Positions 25,828-34,651 of a DNA stretch of 64,000 nt are shown piece by piece. A program made the translations under genes and the position numbers. The DNA comes from an uncultured Sphaerochaeta sp. (GTDB taxonomy: Bacteria; Spirochaetota; Spirochaetia; Sphaerochaetales; Sphaerochaetaceae). Position 1 is the stretch's first letter; every line of letters begins with the position of its first letter. Where the stretch lies: positions 2,604,001 through 2,668,000 of the forward strand of contig NZ_OY781063.1 in the NCBI RefSeq assembly GCF_963676285.1, written 5' to 3'. The notes under the pieces were generated by a model, which was not told where the DNA came from, did no database searches, and saw only the letters and a list, made by a program, of their open reading frames with translations.

Positions 25828-27357
25828 ATGTCCAGTGGAACAGCATTGCAAGCGTATTTGGCAGAAGCCAAAGAGATGAATGGCCCTATGGTGGCCTATA
25901 CTGCAGCCCTTGACCAGATTGCACAGGTCGACCAGGGTATTGCAGGTCGCATCGTCAATGAGCTGAAAGATCAGCGGACCCACTTGAAGCTGATTGCAAG
26001 TGAGAATTTCTCTTCAATCGCTTCCCAGCTTGCAATGGGCAATTTGCTCACCGACAAGTACAGTGAGGGGTTTGCCTACCACCGCTTCTATGCTGGTTGT
26101 GACAACGTGGACGCCATAGAAGCAGCAGCAAGCGAGTATGCTTGTAAGCTTTTTGGGGCAGAGCATGCCTATGTTCAACCTCATAGTGGAGCCGATGCAA
26201 ACTTGGTTGCATATTGGGCAATTCTCAATACCCGTATCCAGGTTCCTGCTTTGGAGGAGCTTGGCATTCCCAATCCCAGCAATCTTAGTCGAGAGCAATG
26301 GGATGAAGTTCGTGAGAAACTGGGTAACCAACGACTGTTGGGTCTTGATTATTACTCTGGAGGACACCTCACCCATGGGTACCGCCAGAATATTTCAGCT
26401 CAGATGTTTGATGCCTATACCTATACAGTTGATGAGAAGAGTGGGCTGCTTGACTATGATGCAATCGAGAAGATGGCACAGGAGATTAAGCCGTTGATTC
26501 TGCTGGCAGGATATAGTGCCTACCCCAGAAAGATCGACTTTAAGCGGATGAGTGAAATAGCCCATGGCGTTGGTGCCGTATTCATGGTGGATATGGCTCA
26601 CTTTGCCGGCTTGGTTGCAGGAAAAGTCTTCACCGGTAACTATGACCCGGTACTTTGGGCAGATGTGGTAACCACCACGACCCATAAGACGCTACGTGGA
26701 CCACGAGGTGGAATGGTGCTTTGCAAGAAGGAGTTCTCTGAGAGTGTCGACAAGGGTTGCCCTTTGGTGCTCGGTGGACCCCTTCCTCATGTCATGGCCG
26801 CAAAAGCCATCGCATTCAAGGAAGCACTCGATCCTTCCTTCCAGACCTATGCACAGAGTATCGTGAAGAACTCCGAGGTCTTGGCAAAAGCATGTCTTGA
26901 TGAAGGTATTCCTGTTGCAACAGGGGGTACGGACAACCACCTGATGCTCCTTGATGTCAGGCCCTTTGACCTTAATGGAAGGCAAGCTGAGACAGCCCTC
27001 AGGGAGTGTGGCGTTACCTTGAACAGGAATGCTCTTCCCTTCGACCCCAACGGTCCTTGGTACACGAGTGGGTTGCGTATTGGAACCCCCGCTGTAACGA
27101 CTCTCAAGATGGGCGAGCCAGAAATGAAAGAGATTGCTTCCATCATTGCATTGGTGCTTAACCACACCAAACCGCTGATCCTTACCAAGGGTGCAAATGC
27201 CGGTCAGCCAAGCAAGGCAAAAGCAGTGACCGAGGAAGGGGCGATGAGAGAAGCCCAGGGTCGTGTTCTGGCCTTGCTGGAGAAGTTCAAGCTCTATCCT
27301 GAGTTGGATCTTCCCTTTTTGGAGAAATATTTTCCACTCGACAATAACGAGCGGTGA
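25828..27357 (+). CDS. glyA: Serine hydroxymethyltransferase
   Basis: A 509-residue PLP enzyme interconverting serine and glycine with tetrahydrofolate. The catalytic region TTTHKTLRGPRGG contains the Schiff-base lysine; LIASENFSS, YAEG-like SEGFAYHRFYAGC and the QPHSGADANL segment are conserved. It is longer than the common ~420-residue form. An N-terminal extension of ~30 residues and a lengthened region after AILNT (ALEELGIPNPSNLSREQWDEV in pieces) account for the difference; long forms are also known in other spirochaetes and chlamydiae as far as I recall. It leads the gcvH-gcvPA-gcvPB genes and supplies or removes their glycine and methylene-THF. Confidence 0.95.
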   Translation: MSSGTALQAYLAEAKEMNGPMVAYTAALDQIAQVDQGIAGRIVNELKDQRTHLKLIASENFSSIASQLAMGNLLTDKYSEGFAYHRFYAGCDNVDAIEAAASEYACKLFGAEHAYVQPHSGADANLVAYWAILNTRIQVPALEELGIPNPSNLSREQWDEVREKLGNQRLLGLDYYSGGHLTHGYRQNISAQMFDAYTYTVDEKSGLLDYDAIEKMAQEIKPLILLAGYSAYPRKIDFKRMSEIAHGVGAVFMVDMAHFAGLVAGKVFTGNYDPVLWADVVTTTTHKTLRGPRGGMVLCKKEFSESVDKGCPLVLGGPLPHVMAAKAIAFKEALDPSFQTYAQSIVKNSEVLAKACLDEGIPVATGGTDNHLMLLDVRPFDLNGRQAETALRECGVTLNRNALPFDPNGPWYTSGLRIGTPAVTTLKMGEPEMKEIASIIALVLNHTKPLILTKGANAGQPSKAKAVTEEGAMREAQGRVLALLEKFKLYPELDLPFLEKYFPLDNNER

Positions 27358-27387
27358 TGGTAGCATTGACGATGGTGGAGGCAAGCA

Positions 27388-27771
27388 ATGAGTAAGATTG
27401 TAGAGAATCTGCGCTACAGCAAGGATCATGAATGGGTTCGTATCGAGGGTGACTTGGCTTATGTAGGTATTACAGACCATGCACAACATGAACTGGGTGA
27501 GATTGTCTTTGTTGAGCTTCCTCCCCATGGTGAGCGATATCGCAAGGGAGAAGAGATTTCCACCGTCGAGAGTGTAAAGGCAGCTTCGGCTATCATCAAC
27601 CCAATTGATGGTGTGGTGAAAGAGGCGAATGAGGACCTTGATGGTTCTCCTGAATTGATCAATGAGGATTGTTATGCTCATCATCTCTATATTCTTACCT
27701 CATTCTCAGAAGATGATTATGGTGAATTGTTGGATGCAGAGGCATACCAAGCATATCTAGAGACTCTATAG
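27388..27771 (+). CDS. gcvH: Glycine cleavage system H protein
   Basis: A 127-residue lipoyl carrier protein. Lys64 in STVESVKAAS is the lipoylation site. It carries the aminomethyl group from P protein to T protein and dihydrolipoamide to L protein. The DHEWVRIEGDLAYVGITDHA start and the PELINEDCYAHHL segment are typical. It lies 30 nt after glyA and before a hairpin, which could make gcvH more abundant than gcvPA/PB. Confidence 0.97.
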   Translation: MSKIVENLRYSKDHEWVRIEGDLAYVGITDHAQHELGEIVFVELPPHGERYRKGEEISTVESVKAASAIINPIDGVVKEANEDLDGSPELINEDCYAHHLYILTSFSEDDYGELLDAEAYQAYLETL

Positions 27772-27788
27772 AGAGAACACAATAATGA

Positions 27789-27811
27789 GCCGCCAGATTC
27801 TGGCGGCCTTT
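27789..27811 (+). terminator. Attenuator-like hairpin between gcvH and gcvPA
   Basis: An 8-bp stem GCCGCCAG / CTGGCGGC with a 3-nt loop, followed by CTTTATTT. The T run is interrupted, so read-through is likely. It would lower gcvPA-gcvPB expression relative to glyA-gcvH. Confidence 0.65.
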
Positions 27812-27836
27812 ATTTGCCCATGTGCTGGAGGCATAG

Positions 27837-29192
27837 ATGATTTATCCCTATATACCCCATACTGATGAAGACCGAAAGATCATGCTTGAAGCTATCGGCC
27901 TTTCTTCAATGGAGGAGCTTTTTTCTGGTTTGTCAGAGGATATCCTACTCTCTGATTCAGTCCCGATCAGCCAGGGAAGGACTGAGGACGAGGTGCAGCG
28001 AATGATTGATTCCATTGCGCAGCGCAATGTACGTGGCATACCGTTCTTGGGGTGTGGTTGTTATGACCATATTGTTCCCTCCACGGTTGAGGCGCTTTCC
28101 AGTTTGCCCTCATTCGTGACCGCATACACGCCATACCAGGCAGAGATGAGTCAGGGCTTGCTCCAGGCAATCTATGAGTTCCAGAGCATGGTTTGTGAGA
28201 TTACTTCAATGGATGTGGCAAATGCCTCACTCTATGATGGAGCAAATGCCGCCACTGAGGCGGCTTCATTGATGGTGAGTGCAAAGCGGCACGCATCGAT
28301 GGTGTTGGTCTCCTCTACCATCCATCCATTTACCTTGCAGGTTTTGCAGACCTGGGCAAAGGGAACGGGAAGAACGCTGAGGATGGTTGCTGAGAAGGAT
28401 GGGGTGGTTGATCTCTCTATGCTTCCTTCTCTCTTGGATGCTGACTGTGCTGGTTTGATTGTCCAGAGTCCAAACCGGTATGGCCTATTGGAATCGTATG
28501 AGGGTGTTGCAGAAATACTTCATGAGCAAAAAGCTCTTCTGGCTATCTCCAACGATCCGCTGTCTCTTGCCATGCAGAAGTCTCCTGGTGGCTGGGGTGC
28601 TGATATTGCCATCGGTGACACGCAGTCCTTGGGGCTTCCCCTTGCCTATGGTGGCCCAAGTTGTGGGTATATGGCAGTAAAGGAAGCGTTATTGAGAAAA
28701 CTTCCCGGTCGCTTGGTTGGTATGAGTGAAGATGCAAAAGGAAGGAAAGGATTCACCCTGACGTTCCAGGCAAGAGAGCAACATATCAAGCGGGAACGGG
28801 CGACAAGCAATATATGCTCCAATCATGCACTTGCAGCGTTCATGACAACCATCCATCTTTCCAGTCTTGGATGGGACGGTATGGTCGAAGCTGCAAACCA
28901 GAGCTATGCAAAGGCACATTACCTGGCATACCATCTGGCCCAGCTTCCAGGGATGGCCGTGGTTTGGGACAAGCCCTTCTGGTGTGAATTCCCCTTGGTC
29001 TTTTCTGATCCCAAGCGCCTAAGAAAGTTCATGCAGGAGCTTCGCAATGAAGGAATTTTCGCAGGGGTGAGACTCTCAACGTTGACCCGACAGGTCAAGG
29101 ATGAGTTGGTTCTCCTTGTAGCAGTAACAGAAAAGCGTAGTCGTGAGGAGTTGGAGCTCTATCTGGCCGCAGCAAGGAGGGTGATGAAATGA
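27837..29192 (+). CDS. gcvPA: Glycine dehydrogenase (decarboxylating) subunit 1
   Basis: A 451-residue N-terminal half of the split P protein. YIPHTDEDRKIML at the start and GCGCYDHIVPSTVEAL, TAYTPYQAEMSQG, the DGANAATEA glycine-binding region and the FTLTFQAREQHIKRERATSNICSN-like segment (in parts) are conserved. It pairs with GcvPB to decarboxylate glycine and load the aminomethyl group on GcvH. Its stop overlaps the gcvPB start by 4 nt (29189-29192). Confidence 0.95.
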   Translation: MIYPYIPHTDEDRKIMLEAIGLSSMEELFSGLSEDILLSDSVPISQGRTEDEVQRMIDSIAQRNVRGIPFLGCGCYDHIVPSTVEALSSLPSFVTAYTPYQAEMSQGLLQAIYEFQSMVCEITSMDVANASLYDGANAATEAASLMVSAKRHASMVLVSSTIHPFTLQVLQTWAKGTGRTLRMVAEKDGVVDLSMLPSLLDADCAGLIVQSPNRYGLLESYEGVAEILHEQKALLAISNDPLSLAMQKSPGGWGADIAIGDTQSLGLPLAYGGPSCGYMAVKEALLRKLPGRLVGMSEDAKGRKGFTLTFQAREQHIKRERATSNICSNHALAAFMTTIHLSSLGWDGMVEAANQSYAKAHYLAYHLAQLPGMAVVWDKPFWCEFPLVFSDPKRLRKFMQELRNEGIFAGVRLSTLTRQVKDELVLLVAVTEKRSREELELYLAAARRVMK

Positions 29193-30640
29193 GAGAGCCG
29201 CTACTGATTGATCAATCAAGACAAGGAAGAAAAGCATACTGTTATCCTCCACTGGATCTGCCCAAGGGTTTTTCCCAGGCGCTACCTCCTCTTCCTGAAT
29301 CAATCCAGCGAGAACAACCTGCCCGTCTGCCTGAAGTATCTGAACTGGATGTGGTGAGGCATTTTACCCGGCTCTCCACCATGGCACATGGGGTGGACAA
29401 CGGAATGTATCCACTTGGTTCCTGTACGATGAAATATAATCCCAAGCTCAGCGAGCATATTGCAAAAATGGATGCATTTACCAAAATCCATCCCCTGCAG
29501 GATGTCTCGACAACGCAAGGCAGCCTTTCGATCATGTTCAACCTTCTGGAGGACCTTTCCTCCATTACCGGGATGAAATGGGGGACGCTGCAACCCTTGG
29601 CTGGGGCTCATGGTGAATATACTGGCTTGAAAATGGTCAAGGCCTACTTTGAGAAGCGCGGTGAGACCGGCCGTACCAAGATACTCATCCCTTCAAGCGC
29701 CCATGGCACCAATCCTGCCAGTGCAATGGTGAATGGATTTGAAGTGCTATCCATTGAAGCCAATGAGAAAGGCCAAGTGGATCTGGATGATCTTGAGGCA
29801 AAGCTTGATGATTCTGTTGCTGCCGTGATGATGACCAACCCCAATACCCTGGGTATTTTTGAGCAGGATATTCTCGTCATCAGCAAGAGGGTTCATGCTC
29901 ATGGGGCAATGATGTACTACGACGGGGCCAATATGAATGCCATATTGGGTATGGCTACCCCGGGTGAGATGGGATTTGATGTAGTGCATCTTAATCTGCA
30001 TAAGACCTTCGCCACCCCTCACGGGGGAGGAGGTCCAGGTAGTGGGCCGGTGATGGTGAATGATGCGCTCAGGCCATTCCTTCCAAAGCCAGATATCCAG
30101 CTAACCGACAGTGGGTATGTCCTTGATTGGGAGAGTGAAGACTCCATTGGGAAAGTCAGTATGTTCTGGGGGAACTTTCTGGTACTGCTCAGGGCATATG
30201 TCTATATCCTGAGAATGGGAAGTGAGGGCTTGCGCTCAGCAAGTGCCCATGCCGTGCTGAATGCAAACTATGTGGCAAAGCGGTTGGCCGATGTGTGTGA
30301 GATACCCTATGGCACCCAATGCATGCATGAGTTCGTTATCAGTCTCGAGGAGTACAGGCAGAAGTACGGGATCAGGGCCCAGGATGTTGCCAAGGCTCTC
30401 ATCGACAAGGGATACCATCCGCCGACCATGTACTTTCCTTCCTTGGTGAGTGAAGCGCTCATGATTGAACCTACCGAGAGCGAGAGCCTTGAGACGCTGG
30501 AAGCTTTCATCCTTGTCTTCCGTTCCATCCTTGCACAGGCAAAGGAGGATCCTGAGTATGTGAAAGGTGCTCCCTATTCCACCCCTGTAGGCCGATTGGA
30601 TGAGGTGAAGGCGATCAAGGAACCAAATCTCCGTTACTGA
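29189..30640 (+). CDS. gcvPB: Glycine dehydrogenase (decarboxylating) subunit 2
   Basis: A 483-residue C-terminal half of the split P protein, carrying PLP. The NLHKTFATPHGGGGPG motif contains the Schiff-base Lys272. MYPLGSCTMKYNPK, AGAHGEYTG and SSAHGTNPASA are family hallmarks. It is translationally coupled to gcvPA. No gcvT (aminomethyltransferase) or lpd follows; the next gene is a dihydropyrimidinase after a weak terminator. Those subunits must be elsewhere, or the system runs with a different acceptor. Confidence 0.95.
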   Translation: MREPLLIDQSRQGRKAYCYPPLDLPKGFSQALPPLPESIQREQPARLPEVSELDVVRHFTRLSTMAHGVDNGMYPLGSCTMKYNPKLSEHIAKMDAFTKIHPLQDVSTTQGSLSIMFNLLEDLSSITGMKWGTLQPLAGAHGEYTGLKMVKAYFEKRGETGRTKILIPSSAHGTNPASAMVNGFEVLSIEANEKGQVDLDDLEAKLDDSVAAVMMTNPNTLGIFEQDILVISKRVHAHGAMMYYDGANMNAILGMATPGEMGFDVVHLNLHKTFATPHGGGGPGSGPVMVNDALRPFLPKPDIQLTDSGYVLDWESEDSIGKVSMFWGNFLVLLRAYVYILRMGSEGLRSASAHAVLNANYVAKRLADVCEIPYGTQCMHEFVISLEEYRQKYGIRAQDVAKALIDKGYHPPTMYFPSLVSEALMIEPTESESLETLEAFILVFRSILAQAKEDPEYVKGAPYSTPVGRLDEVKAIKEPNLRY

Positions 30641-30658
30641 GCATGACTCATGCTTTTT
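30639..30658 (+). terminator. Weak terminator after gcvPB
   Basis: AGCATG-ACT-CATGCT forms a 6-7-bp stem with a 3-nt loop followed by TTTT(T)G. The stem starts at the gcvPB stop codon. It is short, so the call is moderate. Confidence 0.5.
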
Positions 30659-30696
30659 GCTTTGCAGTCTTTCCAATCCTGAGGTATCCTTAAGGT

Positions 30697-32097
30697 ATGA
30701 ATAGAATATTAATACAAGACGGATTGCTCGTTGATACGGAATGGACCAGGCATGCTGACATCTTGATCGAGGATTCGAAGATTGTGCATATCGCAGCAAA
30801 AATCGATCCAGACACCTTGCCTGAGGGAACAGAGATTGTGCAGGCTGAGGATATGTGTATATTGCCGGGTATCATTGATGCCCATACACACTATCACTTG
30901 GTAAGCAGGGGAACGGTGACTGCTGACTCCTTTGAGGAAGGCAGCCGTTGCGCAGCCTTTGGCGGGGTCACCACGGTGATTGATTTTGCCGATGATGACA
31001 AGAAGGGAAATCTTGCCGCCTGTACCAAAGCGAGAAGTACAGCCATGGGTAAGGAGATGGCAGTAGATTTCTCTTTGCATCAAGGCCTGTACGCGTACAG
31101 AGAGAGCTTGGAAGAGGAGCTGGTGGAGCTCAAGAAAGCCGGGGTGAAGGTTATCAAGATGTTCACCACCTACAAGGACGTAGGTTATCTGGTCGACAAT
31201 CAAGAAGAGCTGCGCAAGATCTTCGCTTTATGCAAGAAGCATGACCTCCTGGTCAGTGTCCACTGTGAGGATGATGCAACCATCCAGAAGGTCAATAGCA
31301 GCTATACCGGTCCTTATACACCTCCTTCGCACGCAGTGCTCCGCCCAAGTGAAGCAGAGGCGAGAGGTATTGAGACAGTAGGTAAGATAGCCTTGGAGCT
31401 CGATATGCCACTATACGTAGTCCATCTTTCGAGCAAGGCTGGACTGCAGAAGGTGAGGGAGCTACGGGCAAAGGGCCTCAGGGTAATTCTTGAGACAACA
31501 CCCCACTACCTGTTCCTGGATAAGCAAAAGCTTGAAGGGGAGGATGGTCCACTGTATGTAATGACACCTCCCTTGAGGAGCAAGGAAGATAACGAGGCTT
31601 TACAGGAAGCAGTGCTTAATGGGGAAGTGCAGATCATTGCAACTGATCACTGTTCCTTTACCCGTGAACAGAAACTCTCCAGCGATGATGTGAGAACCAT
31701 TCTTCCAGGCATCCCCGGTACTGAAGAACTTTTAAGCCTTGTGTACTCCTTTGCAGCAAACAGTGGGAGGATTGGCCTTCAACAGGTGGTGAACCTGCTC
31801 AGCACGGCCCCTGCGAAGGCGTTTGGCATCTATCCCCAGAAAGGTTCCATCCGTGTAGGAAGTGATGCAGACCTTGTCATCTTCGACCCTGATATGGCGT
31901 GGACGATCAGCAAGGAGAATACCCATTCTGCCAGTGGCTATACCCCGTATGAGGGAGTGCAGGTAATTGGGAAGCCAATCATGACGTATCTACGTGGGCG
32001 TTTGATCATGGGAGACAATATCTATCTTGGACGTGCAGGTCATGGTGAGTTTGTACTCCAGGACGATGTTGGCCGAGGTAAGACGATCATGCACTGA
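30697..32097 (+). CDS. hydA: Dihydropyrimidinase / D-hydantoinase
   Basis: A 466-residue cyclic amidohydrolase that opens dihydrouracil, dihydrothymine or hydantoin rings. The binuclear metal site is visible: His63 and His65 (DAHTHYH), Lys154 (VIKMFTTYK, carboxylated in the family), His189 (SVHCED), His243 (VVHLSS) and Asp317 (ATDHCS). Length is normal for hydantoinases. The neighbouring HAD-cytidine deaminase fusion suggests work in pyrimidine breakdown, but no dihydropyrimidine dehydrogenase or ureidopropionase is in the window. The choice between dihydropyrimidinase and hydantoinase cannot be made from sequence alone. Confidence 0.85.
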   Translation: MNRILIQDGLLVDTEWTRHADILIEDSKIVHIAAKIDPDTLPEGTEIVQAEDMCILPGIIDAHTHYHLVSRGTVTADSFEEGSRCAAFGGVTTVIDFADDDKKGNLAACTKARSTAMGKEMAVDFSLHQGLYAYRESLEEELVELKKAGVKVIKMFTTYKDVGYLVDNQEELRKIFALCKKHDLLVSVHCEDDATIQKVNSSYTGPYTPPSHAVLRPSEAEARGIETVGKIALELDMPLYVVHLSSKAGLQKVRELRAKGLRVILETTPHYLFLDKQKLEGEDGPLYVMTPPLRSKEDNEALQEAVLNGEVQIIATDHCSFTREQKLSSDDVRTILPGIPGTEELLSLVYSFAANSGRIGLQQVVNLLSTAPAKAFGIYPQKGSIRVGSDADLVIFDPDMAWTISKENTHSASGYTPYEGVQVIGKPIMTYLRGRLIMGDNIYLGRAGHGEFVLQDDVGRGKTIMH

Positions 32098-32118
32098 GTT
32101 TGAGCGATTGGTTTTAGT

Positions 32119-32147
32119 GACGGCATCCTGGAAGGGATGCCGTCTTT
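32119..32147 (+). terminator. Terminator after the dihydropyrimidinase gene
   Basis: A perfect 10-bp stem GACGGCATCC / GGATGCCGTC with loop TGGAAG, then TTT. It ends the dihydropyrimidinase transcript before the HAD-CDA gene. Confidence 0.75.
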
Positions 32148-32207
32148 CGCAAGTACACTTATTGTCACAAATGGCTATTTTCACTAGACTATCAGCAAGG
32201 AGTTTCC

Positions 32208-33377
32208 ATGATTGAAGGCATACTGTTTGACATGGATGGGGTTCTCATCGATTCCGAACCTGTCATCCTCCACGCTGCAATGACCTATTTTGAACGCATA
32301 GGAGTAACCGTCCAGCCTGAGGACTTCACTCCATTCATTGGTGCAGGAGATAAGCGTTTTCTCTGTGGTGTAGCTGAGAAATATGGTGTTTCGATAGACT
32401 TTGAGGAAGCCAGAGAGACCTTGTTTTCTCTTTATGCAACATATGCTATAGACCGTGGACCGCTTGAGGGGGTTCATCGTTTCATTTCCAATGCCCGCAA
32501 GGCAGGGCTGAAGTTGGCCCTTGCCACGAGCGCTGCACGGACAAAGGCAGAGATCAATCTTCGTGCAATCGGGCTTACAGAATCAGATTTTGATTGCATG
32601 GTAACCGGTGAAAGCATCAAGAGAAACAAACCAAATCCTGATATTTATCAGTTGGCGTCTCTTTCCATGGGACTCCCTCCGCAGGAATGCTTGGTGATTG
32701 AGGATGCCTTGAATGGTGTTGTTGCAGGTAAGCAGGCCGGATGTTCTGTCTGTGCAGTTGCTACCACGTTCTCCGTCCCCGAACTTGTTGATGCTGGGGC
32801 AGATTATGTACTTTCAAGCTTGGATGCATTTGAGGACTTCAATAGTAGTGAAGAACTACAAACCATTCTCTCTTCCAGCAAGGGAAAGGACGACCGTGTG
32901 GTGTATGGGGCAAACAAGATCCTGGAAGCATCTTCTCCCTTGAGGAGAGGAAAAGCACTCTTGGATTTGGCAATTGAGCAAGCATATGAAGCCAGGAAGA
33001 ATGCTTACACCCCTTATTCAAAATATAAGGTCGGAGCGGCAGTGGTCAGTAGTGCCACCGGTCGGGTATATAGTGGGTGCAACGTGGAAAATTCCAGTTA
33101 TGGAGCAACCATCTGTGCGGAACGTAATGCAATCCTCAATGCCATAACAAATGAAGGAACCATCGGGATCTCTCTTTTGGTGGTGGTGAGTGAGGATGCT
33201 CCTCCAGCCCCCCCATGTGCCCAATGCCTCCAGGTGCTTGCAGAGTTCAGCAAAAAGGATACCGATGTTCACTTGGTGGATGTAGCATACGCTGAAGGCA
33301 GAAAAGGTAGTCATGTAGCATACCGATTCGAGGATTTGCTGCCACATCCCTTCATATTTCCTACGATGAGGTCATGA
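32208..33377 (+). CDS. HAD phosphatase-cytidine deaminase fusion protein
   Basis: A 389-residue two-domain enzyme. Residues ~1-220 are a HAD phosphatase/phosphoglucomutase-like unit with all four motifs: FDMDGVLIDS (Asp8, Asp10), ATS (Ser108), Lys141 and VIEDALNG (Glu165, Asp166). Residues ~248-380 are a complete cytidine deaminase: PYSKYKVGAAV, CNVENSSYG, CAE (Cys303, Glu305) and PCAQC (Cys337, Cys340) bind zinc and catalyse deamination. There is no stop or frameshift between them. A simple reading is that the HAD part dephosphorylates a nucleotide (for example CMP) and the CDA part turns cytidine to uridine; this is inference. ATGA overlap with the next gene (33374-33377). Confidence 0.9.
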   Translation: MIEGILFDMDGVLIDSEPVILHAAMTYFERIGVTVQPEDFTPFIGAGDKRFLCGVAEKYGVSIDFEEARETLFSLYATYAIDRGPLEGVHRFISNARKAGLKLALATSAARTKAEINLRAIGLTESDFDCMVTGESIKRNKPNPDIYQLASLSMGLPPQECLVIEDALNGVVAGKQAGCSVCAVATTFSVPELVDAGADYVLSSLDAFEDFNSSEELQTILSSSKGKDDRVVYGANKILEASSPLRRGKALLDLAIEQAYEARKNAYTPYSKYKVGAAVVSSATGRVYSGCNVENSSYGATICAERNAILNAITNEGTIGISLLVVVSEDAPPAPPCAQCLQVLAEFSKKDTDVHLVDVAYAEGRKGSHVAYRFEDLLPHPFIFPTMRS

Positions 33378-34651
33378 TGCGACAGGTTCGTTTGGTATGT
33401 ATAATCATCAGTCTGATACTTCTCGGAACAGGTTGCTCAAGCACCCAGCATATGATATCTGAAGAGGTGCTCTCTGATTCGGTAGCGTTCGAGGAAAAAC
33501 TCTCTTCGTTTCAGATACCTTCCGTGCAGATTTCCTATCCTGACGTGTACTATGATGGCAGGGCATGGAGAGACCGGCTTATTGAGTTGGTAGAGGGTGC
33601 GGAGGATTATCTTATCACCAGTGCTTTTCTTGCCTCAAGTTCCGAGGAGCTGGAAGAGTTGTACAGTGCACTTGCCAGGAAAGCAGAGAGTGGCGTCCGC
33701 GTATACTTTGTGGTCGACGGGACTGGTCCTTTTGACATGACAGAGACACGCTTTCACTTGATACCGCTCAAATTCCTCCGTGAAAGCGGGGTGCACCTCC
33801 TGGAGTTCAATTCCATCAGTGGCGCACGGTTGGTCAGTGGCCTGAATCTCCTCTATCGTGACCATAGGAAATTCCTCATCGTTGACGGGAAGCATATTGC
33901 ACTTGGGGGTATGAACCTCAACTATATCTCCATCGGCGCTGAAGATGAGCAACTGCAACGGGATAGCATGTATGAATTCACCTCTCCTGAACTCAGCAGC
34001 CTTATTCTTGACTATTTCGTTCCCTGGTGGAATGAGCAGACCTGGGATGAGATAGATAGGGCGGATTTCTCCGTTGATGAAACCTTACTTGAAGGAAAGG
34101 AGACCTACCAGGGTTGGTATGTGAACCAGGAACCGGGGAGTGCACAGATCAGCAAGCTTATCGGCTCTCTGCTCAGCGAGGCTGACCACTCAGTGCAAGT
34201 ACTTCCGTTCCTTCCCTTCATGGATGAAGAGATGATCACGGCCTTCCGGATGGCACAAGAACGCGGGGTTGAGATTCAGATGATTATACCCTTTGACCGG
34301 CGGGTTACCAACCGTAAGGGCATCGAGTATATGACAATGGATCTGCTTGATATGGGGATTGATCTTCGTATCGAGGAAGAGAGTGTGGAAACCCAACGGT
34401 TGCTGCATGAGAAGTTGCTCATTGTAGATGAGCGCTACGTCTTGATTGGATCAACGAATATAAATTATAGATCAATGAACCTTGCATATGAGAATTCCCT
34501 GCTGATTGACAGCCCGGAATTGGCCCAACAGTTGAAACTTCATTTTGAAGAACTGTATGAGGGAACTGTTCCCATTACCGAAGAGATGGCCGAGGATTGG
34601 CATACCCTCAGGAACTGGCCCCGCTTTATAACTGCATTCTTTGGAGGTTGA
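33374..34651 (+). CDS. PLD-superfamily (cardiolipin synthase-like) lipoprotein
   Basis: A 425-residue protein with lipobox LLGTGC (Cys21), so it is predicted to be a lipoprotein. Two HKD motifs are present: DHRKFLIVD (His ~163) and LHEKLLIVD (His ~345), each followed by the GG/GS-x-N-x-N-Y segment of PLD enzymes. Such proteins transfer or hydrolyse phosphatidyl groups (cardiolipin synthases, phospholipase D). The lipid anchor and lack of N-terminal transmembrane pair differ from classical ClsA. The genes before and after overlap it by ATGA or TGATG, suggesting one operon from 32208 to ~35736. Confidence 0.85.
   Translation: MMRQVRLVCIIISLILLGTGCSSTQHMISEEVLSDSVAFEEKLSSFQIPSVQISYPDVYYDGRAWRDRLIELVEGAEDYLITSAFLASSSEELEELYSALARKAESGVRVYFVVDGTGPFDMTETRFHLIPLKFLRESGVHLLEFNSISGARLVSGLNLLYRDHRKFLIVDGKHIALGGMNLNYISIGAEDEQLQRDSMYEFTSPELSSLILDYFVPWWNEQTWDEIDRADFSVDETLLEGKETYQGWYVNQEPGSAQISKLIGSLLSEADHSVQVLPFLPFMDEEMITAFRMAQERGVEIQMIIPFDRRVTNRKGIEYMTMDLLDMGIDLRIEEESVETQRLLHEKLLIVDERYVLIGSTNINYRSMNLAYENSLLIDSPELAQQLKLHFEELYEGTVPITEEMAEDWHTLRNWPRFITAFFGG

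Noticed and set aside
26692..27684. A 330-codon open frame on the minus strand across glyA and gcvH
   Set aside because: It lies wholly antisense to two well-conserved genes, has no ribosome-binding site and its translation shows no recognisable domain; codon structure of glyA explains it.
29189..30640. Loss of gcvT inferred from the cluster
   Set aside because: Only 64 kb is visible, so absence from the genome cannot be claimed.
32208..33377. HAD-CDA fusion as a sequencing error joining two genes
   Set aside because: A linker of about 25 residues connects complete domains in one frame, and no second ribosome-binding site is seen before the CDA part.
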